A stretch of DNA of 64,000 nt from Bombyx mori (lineage: Eukaryota; Arthropoda; Insecta; Lepidoptera; Bombycidae): the NCBI RefSeq assembly GCF_030269925.1, contig NC_085132.1, positions 3,990,501 to 4,054,500 of the forward strand, in the 5' to 3' direction. Positions 1 to 11,800 of this stretch are shown here, piece by piece (positions within the stretch are counted from its first letter, which is position 1; the number at the start of each line of letters is the position of its first letter). The position numbers were made by a program, and so were the translations under genes. The notes beneath the pieces were generated by a model, which saw nothing but the letters and a program-made list of their open reading frames with translations, did no database searches and was not told the origin of the DNA.

Positions 1-97
1 GAGGAGAGTGACAATAGTACATCAAATTCTTCAACTACTGATTAATCTGATTGCGAGAGTAATTAATAAGATTTGACGTTCATTTTGTTCAATAAGT

Positions 98-373
98 GAC
101 TCGACTATTATCAAAGCCGGCAATCTGACTTTTGGACAATTATTGGTAAATCAGAAAAACGAATTATTGACTTTGTATTCCATTGGCAGTCACAAAACTC
201 TTCGGAACGACATCTTAGATAAATAACAGGTTAACTATTAACCTTTATTTAACGCAGGTTTTGAACCGTATTCTTTGAAGGAGACGATTATATTCAAATC
301 AATCTGTATGGACATATCAATAACATTTTTTTGTCCAAATGCACAGATTGCCACCTTTGATAATAGACGACTC
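98..373. mobile_element. 276-bp MITE, copy 1
   Basis: Short non-autonomous DNA transposon. The left end reads GACTCGACTATTATCAAAG and the right end is its inverted counterpart (CTTTGATAATAGACGACTC). Terminal inverted repeats are about 30 bp. The 4-bp target duplication AAGT lies at 94-97 and 374-377. There is no coding capacity. A second copy of exactly the same length lies at 2154-2429 in the same orientation. The superfamily is not certain; a 4-bp duplication other than TTAA is uncommon. Confidence 0.85.
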
Positions 374-1020
374 AAGTATGAGTTCATTAAATTAAATTCA
401 TACGTGATCAATTGTAATTTTTTTATTTGAAGTACATAATATCCTCATAAAACTATTTTATAATTTACACTCGCACGGAGGCTTAAGATGTGTTAGAATC
501 GATAGCGCAATATCAACTAATTACAACACTAGCTCATTACGTCAACATTACTTAAAATTCCTCGGAGCTCGCGCGCGGACTGTAGGTGCGTCAGCTTTTT
601 TCGGTATACGTAGTACAAGAAGCAAATAAATACGATAAAACGTATACGCATCTTCAGTCATAGGTTTTTTTTATCTCATTACCGAGAAAGAAAACAATAT
701 TATTTTTCAACACTTTATTAGGTACCCTTATTCATTTCGCCATCAATAGATAAGTATGTACATAATTTATTAGATTTAACATAGTAACTATAATAACTTA
801 GTTTTTAGATGTATTTCATGAGATTACTTCATAAGTATTGGCAAAGGATAACAGGTCAGAATTTTAGCACTTCGAATTATTGATTAAAATATTTCTTTTG
901 CACTTACTAGAACAGTTTGATTGAAAACATCACACTATTTGGAAAATTAAGTCATAATGTGTTAAATGTTCATATTCATATAATCTTTGGGAATGCCAAA
1001 GTTGAATCTTAGGTCTTTAA

Positions 1021-4000
1021 TTATTCATCTTGAATACAAAAATCATTATCCAGGACCACCTGTAACAATCAAATTTGTGGTTATTGCAGCAAAGCACTAA
1101 ATTCTGTAAACCAATATATTCATAGTCTTTCCAGGGCCCTGAAACTACAATACTTTAAGACAAATATTTTTTTCTGTATGAAAACTGGCCACATCTAGTA
1201 GCGGATGCCCTTAAACTTATATGTCGTTAAATTTAAGGCATTTAATTAAGGTATAACTAAACAGAAAATATAAAAAAATATTATAAATCTTACAAGTCTT
1301 TATTTCCTATTGACAAACTAATTAAATTTTATCAATTTGTGATTTCTGTTTACAGAATTCTTCATTAAAAATAAAATATAGGATAAGTAATGTTACTGCC
1401 ATCTACAAGAGCAACGAGAAACTAATCGAAGCGAAGCCATCTAGTGGCAGAGGTCCGTAAGAATTTCTTTGAGCGCTGCGTTGCCTAAAACTTATGTGTA
1501 TTATCTATGGTCTTTCCACAGATCATATTTAGAGAGGACTTTTTGGCGGGAACGCGAGGAGTGAAGTTGTGTGATTTGTTTTATTTTGTCTATTTTGTGT
1601 TTCTTCGGGTTTAAATGTGTAATAATGGTGGTTTATTAACTGTTTAATATCTGTGAAAGTGCACAAATGTGGGAAAATGAAACAAAGCTGCTGGACGTAA
1701 CTTCTCGGGATCCTCCAAAAAGTCCACTGAAAAAATCTCAGTAAATGACCACCATTTTACTGAGATTATATTTCATTCCATTTCATTTCATTTAATTTCA
1801 TCCCAGTTGATTAATGTCACAAATAATAATTAATTGCCTTCGTTTCATTTCATTTCACTCCATATTATCATTTTTCATAAAAATAAGAACATAAATTAAA
1901 ATAAGACATGACTTAAAGGTCTTAGTTACCAGGTCATAAAATCTCTTAAAAAAAAATCATATTTAGAGAAGATAATAATTTGTCTTTTAAATAAATTGCT
2001 TTTTTCACTTTTCATGAGTTGTACACATGATATTAAATACAAAATTAGACATTTCAAATATTTAGGAACGAGTCGGTAGTTAATTATTTAACGCCCCTGA
2101 CTATCGCGCCGGGGGTCGTGGGTTTGATTCCTATATCAGGAAAACATACATGTGAGTCGACTATTATCAAAGGCGGCAATCTGACTTTTGGACAATGATT
2201 GGTAAATCAGAAAAACGAATTATTGACTTTGTATTCCATTGGCAGTCACAAAACTCTTCGGAACGACATCTTAGATAAATAACAGGTTAACTATTAACCT
2301 TTATTTAATGCAGGTTTTGAACCGTATTCTTTGAAGGAGACGATTATATTCAAATAAATCTGTATTGACATATCAATAAAAATTTTTTGTCCAAATGTAC
2401 AGATTGCCGCCTTTGATAATAGACGACTCATGTGATGAACGTGTTTATTTGCTTTGTCTGGGAGCTCATTATTTATATATGTATTGATTTGAAAAAAAAT
2501 ACTTTGTATGTCAGCCTTTGGAATCTATAACACAGGGAATCCTAAATTGGGGCTGGATGACCATGCATGCAAATGAGAATCACATTTTTCTATAGTACCG
2601 ATACAACAATTTCTATCAGGTAGAGTGTAAGTTCGTCAGTACACATTTAAAGTAAATCAATGAAGTTGTACTTAAACAATATTGTTAATTAAAACTCACC
2701 CCTTGCATGCCTGCTACAGCACGATTCGTTTCTTTGTCATCATCTTGCACAATTTGCATCTGGGTTTCCTCAGCATCTAAAAATCGATTTAGATAATTTG
2801 TGAAAACTTTGACAACCAAGACACAACAATTCTTATATTAATTAATATCTATGAAGGAAGAATTCTTGTGATTAAATTGTGTTTAATTTTGTATCCCGAA
2901 ACAGCTTTCTGGGTTTTTTATTGCTTAGGTGAAAGATAAAAATGCTATTTGATGGAAATATTTTTGTTACTGTATTAAATTTCTCTTACATGTTAGCATA
3001 TTGATATTTCAAAGTCTTACGAGATAGGGTTACTAAACAAGTTATGTTTCCAGTTATGTTATAGTTAATAGACCATAATGTAGTTTACCATCAGTAGTTT
3101 GTATGAGCTGCAAGGACCCATCAATGACCTGTCCAGCAACACCGCCTAGGCTAGTTATGTTCATCTGTTGTCTCATTCTCTTGGCCTCAAGCTCCATCTG
3201 TTGCTGCATATATAGCTCCTTGTGGTGGACTTTGTTATGGTACTTCAGGTGGTGAGCTTTGGTGAACTTCTTATTGCATGGACCACAACTATAAACCAAA
3301 ATCACAAAATATTTATGTATTTATGTATCAAAGGCAAACAACACTCCCTTGTGCTTTGATCTCAAGTTTGAGATTGAGTTTTGAATATTATCTATTTTGT
3401 GCTTTTTGTGTAAATTTAATTCTTAAGTATATTTCTATTAATTTCATACTCACGAATATTTTTTCTCTCCAGTATGTGTAAGCATATGGTTAGCCAGAAC
3501 ATAAGAGTATGTGAATGATTTACCACATAATGTACATTGGTATGGTCGGATTCCCATGTGTAATCTGTAAAATAACATATTGTTTGAATATTATCATCTT
3601 AAAAGCCTCATTGGTTTTATTGTTAGTGAGCTTGTTTAATGTACTGTAAAACAAAGACAGTCTGACCCTCATTCAGAGTCAATATATTTTTTTGAATTCC
3701 ATAATTTAATACTGATAATCTTTTGTAAAATATACGGCAGTGGCTTTGTGAGCCACTTTAAAAATATATTTTTTAACAATTTTAAGCAAAGTACATGTCA
3801 TCTGTTAGTGTTTTTAAACATACACACCGTTCATGTTTTTGTCTAGTACCATAATCTCCGAATCGACGTTCACATATTCGGCATTTGTACGGGCGCTCTC
3901 CAGTATGACGTAACATATGACGTTTCAGCGGTTCTTTCATAACACACGCGAAACCACAAACACTGAAACAAAACCATTAAACATTATGTACCAATTTTGT

Positions 4001-7000
4001 AACAGGAGTTCGCGAGATTGTATAAGAAAATGTGTATGTACATTTTATCATACTTTTTTTTTTTATTGCTTAGATGAGTGGACGAGCTCACAGCCTACCT
4101 GGTGTGAAGTGTTTACTGGAGCCCATAGACTTCTACAACGTAAATGCGCCACGCACCTTGAGATATAAGTTCTAAGGTCTCAGTATAGTTACAACGGCTG
4201 CCCCACCCTTCAAACCGAAACGCATTACTGCTTCACGGCAGGGCGGTGGTACCTACCCGTGCGGACTCACCAGAGGTCCTACCACTAGTAATACTTAGCT
4301 ATATACTAACCTACATACAAATGGCTTGATGCCTAAATGTCTTCGTATGTGCGTTTGCAGTGCTGAGTTTGAAGTGAACGATGTTCCGCATGTCTCACAG
4401 GTATGTCTGAAATAAAACATATTATTCACAACAAAACTAACTTCAAATTTAAAAGCTATCTATTCATTCTGAGAGTATGTTTTTGTATTAACAGGGTGAA
4501 TTAAAGTAACTGGTAATTATATAATTATATATGAAGGATTAGCTGGTTCAATATCATTTTTAAAAGGATGACGTCAGCGTTGCTGGCACTATTTTTACAT
4601 CCTTATCATTGCCTTCCATAGTGACATTAATTAAGACTCACTTTTCCAATGAACTCCATTTATTATTACATTTTAAGTGTACAACAACAGAGAGCTCAAC
4701 TTCGTTCGACTATTCGAGCCAGAATCTGTAGTGCGACAAAAATAACTCATATTTATAGTAGAACAGTGGGATTGTTTGTTCATTAATTTTCCTAAATACC
4801 GTCTTCAAACAACTGTTGACTTGCGTGAGACTTACAACAGTTATCCAACAATTTTAGCATTCAGGACACCGTTACCTCTAACCATCTCAGTTAACTAAAT
4901 AACAAGGTTGCGACGATATATATTAATTATAAAAAACATTGGAAAACGTATACATCTGCATTTGGCGCAATAGAAGAACATTAGACCGGGAATCAGAAAT
5001 TTGCCGACATAACTACAGTTCCAAGAGTATGCAGAGGACCACATTAGCTACAAAATACTCACGTCTTCTCATAAACATATTTCTTCTTAGAGCTAGTATA
5101 TCTCTTCTTCGGTTTTGGATTAAGAATGTGCTCCGGTATGGGCTCTGAGAATGCCAAGATCGTTTCCTTGAGTAATACATCTTCTCCATCATCTTCCTTT
5201 ACAGTCTCTTTGGGCTTTGATTTAGACTCTGACTTACGTCTGCGGCCACGTTTCTTGGGTGGAGACTGCTAAAATATTATATTAATATAAAATGTGTTTC
5301 CGCAATAGAAAGATATGCTATTTTTTTAAGAAATAAGACAAGTGCCAAAATGAATGAGGCACATGTATTATTTTCATAATTATAGCTTATTACTTTATTA
5401 TATTTCTTTACTATACTATACTTTTTACATTGTATCTAGTGCAGTAAAAGCAACAATTTATGAATATATTTAACAACTATAAATATTGCAGTCATTTCAA
5501 ATGAAAAGTCAGTCGACTTTTCATTAAAAAACTCATTTCATTAAATTCACTGGTTAAAATAAGGTTTTTTTTTCTATCAAATATTTATCATATTTATATA
5601 GGTAGTATCTCGTAGATACTTTTTTATCGCTTTTCATAAATGCTGTGTATCTAACGATGATCAATATCACTATACACCTCCAGTTTGAGCCCTGAGAGGT
5701 AACCTACACGCTAGGGTAACACTAATATAGGCTCTCAAGGCTATCAACATAAGTAGAAAAAAGAAAAAAAAAACTAGGTTACAGCCTACAATCAAAATTT
5801 GTGGATTTGTTTTTTTATGGCTTAGATGGGTGGACCAGCTCACAGCCCACCTGGTGTTAAGTGGTTACTGGAGCCCATAGACATCTACAACGTAAATGCA
5901 CGACCCACCTTGAGATATAAGTTCTAAGATCTCAGTATAGTTACAACAGCTGCCCTACCCTTCAAATCGAAACGCATTAAAGCTTCACAGCAGAAAAAGG
6001 CAGGGCAGTGGTACCTACCCGCGCGAACTCACAAGAAGTCCTACCACCAGTAAAGTTGTTATTGATTTAGTGGTTAAGATGTTATTGATTTTTTACTGGA
6101 TAATTAATTTTATCTTTTAGATAAAAGTTTGGATTTCCAATGTTTGTAATGTTAAAGAGAACAATCACTTACTGATTTTTCTGGTTCTACTTCAGCTTCA
6201 GTTTCAATTTTTTCATCAATATCATCTGGTGCATAATCAGGGTCATTATCAGCAAAATCTAAAATAATTTGATAAAACCGATATTAAAACAACAACATAC
6301 CTTGTTTACTAGTAAAAATGGATGTTTTGATGTTTTTACTGGTGGTAAGGACATCTTGTGAGTCTGCACGGGTAAGTACCACTACCCTGCCTATTTCTGC
6401 TGTGTACCAGTAATGCGTTTCGGTTTGAAGGGTGGGGCAGCCGTTGTAACTATACTTGCGACCCTTTAGAACTTGTCTCAAGGAGGGTGGCCCATTTATG
6501 CCATAGATGTCTATGGGCTCCAGTAACCACTTAATATCATGTGGGCTGTGAGCACGTTTATCCATCTAAGCAATAAGAAAAAAACAAAAAAAAAACCTGG
6601 ATTCCAATTTGGTCAGAAACATTTTTTTTTAAAGCAATATTTAACATTGAAATATATCTTGTACTGAATGGTACACCCAAGAACTATCAACAGTAAGATA
6701 AATTCATAAGGAAATGGGAGATGCTGTCAGGCCTTAAAAATACATTATAATGACCACAAAGTCTTTTTACACGTTTTTTGTCTCCAGTCTATTAATTTTG
6801 AAATAATGATTTAAAACTGCATTCAAATACTCACCACCTCCAAAAGGCTCTTCTTCATCAACAGGCTCTTCTTTCATATCAATGGTAGCATTGGTTATCA
6901 TAGTGGTCAACTCTTCAGGATCTTTTTCTTTAGACTGTTTTGCCTTCTTTCGTCGGTACAATGACAACCCTGTTATTTTTATTTATTTATTTAGATACAA

Positions 7001-8355
7001 ATATTTTTTTCTTAAATGTTTATTTTTATTTATTGTACCTAGGTAGCAATACAACACCACAAACATTAAGGGAAATCTTAATTTTACTGCATCAAAATGA
7101 CTATCCCTTCCAAATAAGCAAGGTAGCAGTGCCTGTGCAAGCTCACATTCCACTACATATTAAAAGTTAATTTGATTTTTACATCAGTTTGCAATATTTT
7201 GAGTGTTGACTTTTTTAAAGAAGTGTTCTCAGATCAAGCTTCAATGATTCCTTTTGTGCCATGATTTTGGAAGTATGGAAAAGGAAAGAATTACAAAATT
7301 AAATTGGAGATACATGAACTTGTTGAGCATATTAACAAGCCATAAACTGCTGAATAGGTCTTCAGATTTTTTTTTTGACCCAAAGTTAAAATTCTTCAAG
7401 AATAGCCTTGAACAATTAAAAAGCTTTACAACATATTTATCAGCAAGTTTCTATGAGACCCAAAAAAAAAACAAGTTACATTGAGTTCGAACAGGACACT
7501 ACTAAGTTTTTATGATAATTTCCCCAATTCACCTTGTTCATCGACATACTTCCTAGGACGTCCTCTCTTTTTAGATTTACTCGAGTGCCTGGTGGATGAA
7601 GCGCGAGACCATTGTACCTGAGGATCGTGTTCGACAGGCAGCTCATATTGAAGAAGCAAGCCATTTTCTTGCTTTATTGTGATCGTTTCAACATCGACAA
7701 CTGAAATTGGAAAATGGATGTGTTATGATTTTTTTTTAACTACGCAAATAAACTAATTCTTTGAAATTACATATTTCTTTTATGGATATAAGGATGTTTC
7801 TGTATTTGTATAAGCTGATAATCTCCAAAAAAAAAAGTTTTGAGTGTAATTATTAAAGTACACGTAATTATCACTGACCTTTCGAGGCTTTTGTAGCAGA
7901 AGCGGCCGCTGAGCTCTGCTTGAATTCCTCCAAACATTCTTTCAAGGTATCATTAGAAGATAAACATTGTTGCTTAAATTGATATGCAAATGTAAGTCGA
8001 TCCACACAATTCAAACAGATAAGTGTTGGCAAAGTGTCGTTTTTAGAAACCTAAAATATAACCTCAGAATTAGTAGGAAGATTAATTTTTTGCAATACAC
8101 AGTTCTGGGATGTCAATAAAAAAATCACAAATGCACAAATATTCACTAGCATGAAAGACACCACAGCAACATTATCTCAACAAAATTGAATAGGGTGGCC
8201 ATAGCAACCATTTTGGTGTGGTAATTTTAACATACCTCTACGCCGCAACAAAACGTGTATTTGTCGCTTAGTTGTTCATTATTTTCGTCCCAATCAAAAA
8301 TAGAAACCATATCACCGGTTTCTAAACAAACTCGACAAGTTAATTGCCAATCCAT
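1021..8355 (-). CDS. ZAD-domain C2H2 zinc-finger protein with AT-hook-like motifs (12 exons)
   Basis: Probable sequence-specific DNA-binding nuclear protein, 514 aa. Exons in coding order: 8355-8236, 8050-7879, 7700-7533, 6969-6835, 6258-6173, 5268-5063, 4406-4311, 3962-3828, 3564-3454, 3288-3089, 2776-2700 and 1059-1021. All introns are GT-AG and all phases match. Residues 1-75 form a ZAD (CxxC at 7-10, second pair CLNC), an insect dimerisation domain. Two basic AT-hook-like patches follow, KKRGRPRK in exon 3 and KKRGRRRK in exon 6, with acidic linkers. Five C2H2 fingers begin CETC, CSVC, CRIC, CTLC and CGPC (exons 7-10) with TGE(R/K)-type linkers. A Gln/Met-rich segment and a short acidic tail end the protein. 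The last exon (13 codons with stop) lies beyond a 1.64-kb repeat-filled intron and is the least certain. The start is the first Met before the ZAD. The gene lies head to head with the INPP5F-like gene. Confidence 0.85.
1535..1960 (+). repeat. Interspersed repeat with GGCGGGAA head and (CATTT)-rich middle
   Basis: Copy of a dispersed family seen at least six times here (also 17238-17345, 28858-29205, 47293-47690, 47905-48150, 52612-52775 and 57679-58185). It starts with GGACTTTTTGGCGGGAACGC, passes through a conserved block reading ACTTCTCGGGATCCTCC, then a run of CATTT-type repeats, and ends with TTACCAGGTCATAAAATC followed by an A-run. The A-rich 3' end suggests retroposition. I do not recognise the family name. 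Confidence 0.6.
2080..2130 (+). repeat. tRNA-like SINE head fragment
   Basis: A B-box-like run (GTGGGTTTGATTCC) follows a short stem-like GC stretch. It resembles the promoter head of a tRNA-derived SINE rather than a working tRNA, because no acceptor stem or anticodon arm can be folded. It sits just upstream of the second 276-bp MITE. Confidence 0.3.
2154..2429. mobile_element. 276-bp MITE, copy 2
   Basis: Same family and length as 98-373. The inverted ends read GAGTCGACTATTATCAAAGG and its complement, ending ATAGACGACTC. The 4-bp target duplication ATGT is at 2150-2153 and 2430-2433. It lies in the last intron of the ZAD gene. Its end repeats are better conserved than those of copy 1 (GGCGGC, where copy 1 has GCCGGC and GCCACC). 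Confidence 0.88.
4054..4291 (-). mobile_element. Bm1 SINE, 5'-truncated
   Basis: The body and tail of Bm1 in reverse: a T-run, then TTGCTTAGATGAGTGGACGA, then the CAACGGCTGCCCCACCC block, ending at CCACTAGTAA. It has lost the tRNA-like head. It sits in intron 7 of the ZAD gene, 20 bp from the exon 7 donor. Confidence 0.85.
5655..5768 (+). mobile_element. 3' tail of jockey-like non-LTR element
   Basis: Matches the last ~110 bp of the family seen complete at 16040-16420 and 62665-63030: GTTTGAGCCCTGAGAGGTAA, then CTCTCAAGGCTATCAACATA and an A-rich end. It is strongly 5'-truncated and lies in intron 5 of the ZAD gene. Confidence 0.6.
5810..6053 (-). mobile_element. Bm1 SINE, 5'-truncated
   Basis: Bm1 body plus tail, reverse orientation, from the T-run and TGGCTTAGATGGGTGGACCA to CTACCACCAGTAA. 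It carries a small duplication (GCAGAAAAAGGCAGGGCAG). With the opposite-facing copy at 6337-6595 it brackets exon 5 of the ZAD gene. Confidence 0.85.
6337..6595 (+). mobile_element. Bm1 SINE, 5'-truncated
   Basis: Forward Bm1 body from TTACTGGTGGTAAGGACATC to the tail ATCTAAGCAATAAGAAAAAA. It lies in intron 4 of the ZAD gene, inverted relative to 5810-6053. Confidence 0.85.
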
Positions 8356-8859
8356 TTTACTGAAAAGTACATAGATTTTATTGTATTCACTCAAAAATCA
8401 CAATTCCAATATTATTTTATTGGTAGCGTTTCCTTTTCTGATCTCAGCGGAAACGATTTTTTTTTCTCTACCAACATTACAGAAATTGAGGATGGCAGCG
8501 ACTGACCACAGAGTACCATAGAATTTACAGGCATAAGGAAACTTTTAACGTTTCGCTTTTTAATTGTATTTCCCACCAGTACTGACATTTAACATTGTTT
8601 TGAGTTAATAACTACAAAAATATCAACAATGTTACGCTGTATTAACTTTAAACGTTTTTAATTGAACTTTTGTTCGAATTCAATCCAAGCTACCAACAAC
8701 AAGAACCTAACTGTCACTGGGCCCTGATTTTCAATGTCACTATTGTCACTAACACACGGCCCCCTCCTCTTTTAGACGTCAATCTGACCCAAATTAAAAA
8801 AACAGTAAACAGAATGAAATTAATGTTAAAAATATAACAATTGAAATAAAATAACAAAA
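8356..8859. promoter_or_regulatory. Divergent promoter region, ZAD gene / INPP5F-like gene
   Basis: The 504 bp between the two oppositely directed start codons must hold both 5' UTRs and both promoters. No TATA box in a convincing position is visible on either strand. The stretch contains no recognisable transposon, unlike almost all other noncoding DNA nearby. Shared or linked regulation is an inference from the spacing. Confidence 0.55.
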
Positions 8860-11800
8860 ATGGAATTATTTCGTTCGGAACTCTATTACATTTTCGTCAG
8901 AAATGAGTCAAGTTTGTGGTGGAACAGATTATCGGGGGCTTTTTCTGTGCGATCAGGTATGATTTAATTTCCTTTTGATTCTTTGTTTTGTTTTATTATA
9001 ATTTGCTCTCATTGCCTTGCCACTGTCATAAAATATTGCTTTAAAATTTTTACTTTAATATAGTCCTAGTATTTATTGTATAGTTAATATTAGGTAATAT
9101 TTAATACAGGATTCTATTATTCTAGCCTGGGACATGTCTGACATAGAAGATATAGAATGCCTCGGTATAACTGAAGGTATTATTGGAAAGGTCGAGCATT
9201 CCAATATATTCGAACCCCGCTTAATGATAATCAAAGAAAGTGCTCCCGTCGGCAACATATACTTTCATCACACCATTCATAAAGTAAAATCAATATGTTT
9301 TTTAAACATGGGCATAGCAAACCAAGAACTTGAACTGTGTCCTTGCACTAAACATGGCTCTTCCACATCTGTGCTGAGTTCTAATAAAAAAATAGGCAGT
9401 CGTCTGTTTGAAAATTCAGCATTTTTGAATAAAACTGTTGGAGCTGTAAAGAATGTAAGCAACACTATTAAAACAACTACACAGCAAGCAGCTACACAGG
9501 CAAGACCATTTTTATATTATCCTGCTAATTTAAAGTACACCACATTATAAAGTACATTTTTTTTATTTTTTTATTACCTAGATGTGTGGACGAGCTCACA
9601 GCCCACCTGGTGTTAAGTGGTTACTGAAACCCATAGACATCTACAACGGAAATGCGCCACACACCTTGAGATTTAAGTTCTAAGGTCTCAGTATAGTTAC
9701 AACGGCTGCCCCACCCTTCAAACCGAAAAGCATTACTGCTTCACGGCAGAAATAGGCGGGTGGTGATAACTACCCGTGCGGACTCACAAGAGGTCCTACC
9801 ACCATTAAAATTATTTAATGGAAAAATTGTAGCATCATTAATAACAATGGAATTTTCCTTTGTATTAAGTGTACTACACTATGATGTTTGATAAATGTAT
9901 GTGTACCATGCATCATCATATAATATGACATCTACAAAAATAAAATCTTTTAAATTTTTTTTTTATTTATGTTTAAGTTACTTTAAAAAAATATATATAT
10001 AGTGTTTACTTTGTTTCTTTACAAGTCATAAACATAAATAAAACTGCTATTACAGTTCAGTCATGCATTGATAATTTTAATATTATTCTTTCTGCTCTTT
10101 TTCTATGGTTTTTGTGGTCAAGAATAGCTGAAACAATAAAAACGAAATTGAATTCTAAAACTAGTTTTAATTATAAATGATCTATAATAAGGTATGATTT
10201 CAATAACGTAAATGTAATGTAAGTAAATTAAATGAACTGTTGTTAATTCTTAAATAGGTGAAACAAACAGTAAAAAAGCAAAGAGATCCTAAAGTGGCAG
10301 AACGTTTTGAGAAGCGGCTCACGGATGAATTGCATAAAATCTTCGATGATTCACACAACTTTTATTATTCGAGAACATTGGACTTGACAAACAGCCTCCA
10401 AAGACAATATGAGATAGAAAAGATGTTGGAAACTGAAGAAGGTACCGGACGACCGGTCACAGACATAACGAGATGGTGGAAACATGTTGATGATAGATTC
10501 TTCTGGAATAAACATATGTTGAAAGATATTATTGCACTTGGGGTGTGTTTATTATATTTTATTTTCATATTCTGGAACTTTATATTTTTATTTGAAAAAA
10601 AAAAAAACAAATAACAATGCTCAGTGACCCATATTATTGTCATAGATAAATGTATTGAACTGTTCATATTTAAAATATTCTTTGAAACACAATATATTTA
10701 AGAATTTCGAAAATATAAAATTTGAAATTTTTGACGCTTCTCTGCACAGTAGAATGAACTCTATTGCGTTTTTCAGAGTCCAGATTGTGATCAGTGGATA
10801 TTGCCAATAATTCAAGGATTCGTACATCTGTCTCAAATAGCCGTGGATCCAGCTGATTCTAACCCATTGAACACGGAATCTCTCACAAACACGAGCACAT
10901 GTGATGAAACATTTACTCTCGGTTTAATATCCAGACGGTCAAGATATCAAGCTGGGACTCGGTAAGAGTTTATTGTTCAAAAAGGAGACCAATCTTGGTT
11001 TTTATACAATGTAGACACTGAGCTTATTGAAGCAAAATATTAAAGTAGGTTATTTATCTTGAAACAACGCACATAACTTCAACATTATTGTTATCTGTAA
11101 ATATCTGTCGTCTCTACACTCGTGGCACGAAGGGCCGCGAAAGCCCGCGACAACTGCGAATCACGACTGTTTTTTTTTAATTGCTTAGATGTGTGGACGA
11201 ACTCACAGCCCACTTAGTGTTAAGTGGTTACTAGAGCCCATAGATATCTACAACGTAAATGCGCCACCCACCTTGTTATATAAATTCTAAGGTCTCAAGT
11301 ATAGTTACAATGGCTGCCCCACCCTTCAAACCGAAACGCATTACTGCTTCACGTCAGAAATAGGTAGGGTGGTGGTACCTACCCGCGCGGACTCATAAGA
11401 GGCCCTACCACCAGTAATTACGCAAATTAAAAATTGCGGGTTTGATTTTTATTACACGATGTTATTCCTTCACCGTGGAAGTCAATCGTGAACATTTGTT
11501 GAGTACGTATTTTATTAGAAAAATTGGTACCCGCCTGGGATTCGAACACCCCGTGCATCGCTCAACACGAATGCACCGGACGTCTTATCCTTTAGGCCAC
11601 GACGACTTCAAAAGTAGATGTTGTACACGCCATCTCGTTCGCGCTTTCCCCGATGAGTGTCGGTTTTTTGGCTCGCGGCAAAGGGTTTGCGGTACGGGAA
11701 CTTGATCTGAAAAGAAGAAGACTGTGAAGCTTTGCGAGTGTGGAGGGACACAGCTCTCGCGCGGATCACGGCGGTTGATTCACAGCGCGACGTCACACGC

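Noticed and set aside
10365..10667. 100-codon minus-strand ORF
   Set aside because: Antisense to INPP5F exon 3 plus AT-rich intron; low-complexity Phe/Ile/Lys content.
11520..11608. tRNA gene
   Set aside because: The A- and B-box-like text belongs to the head of a Bm1 SINE. The cloverleaf cannot be closed, and the same head recurs at 22031-22560, 24553, 44580 and 59200.
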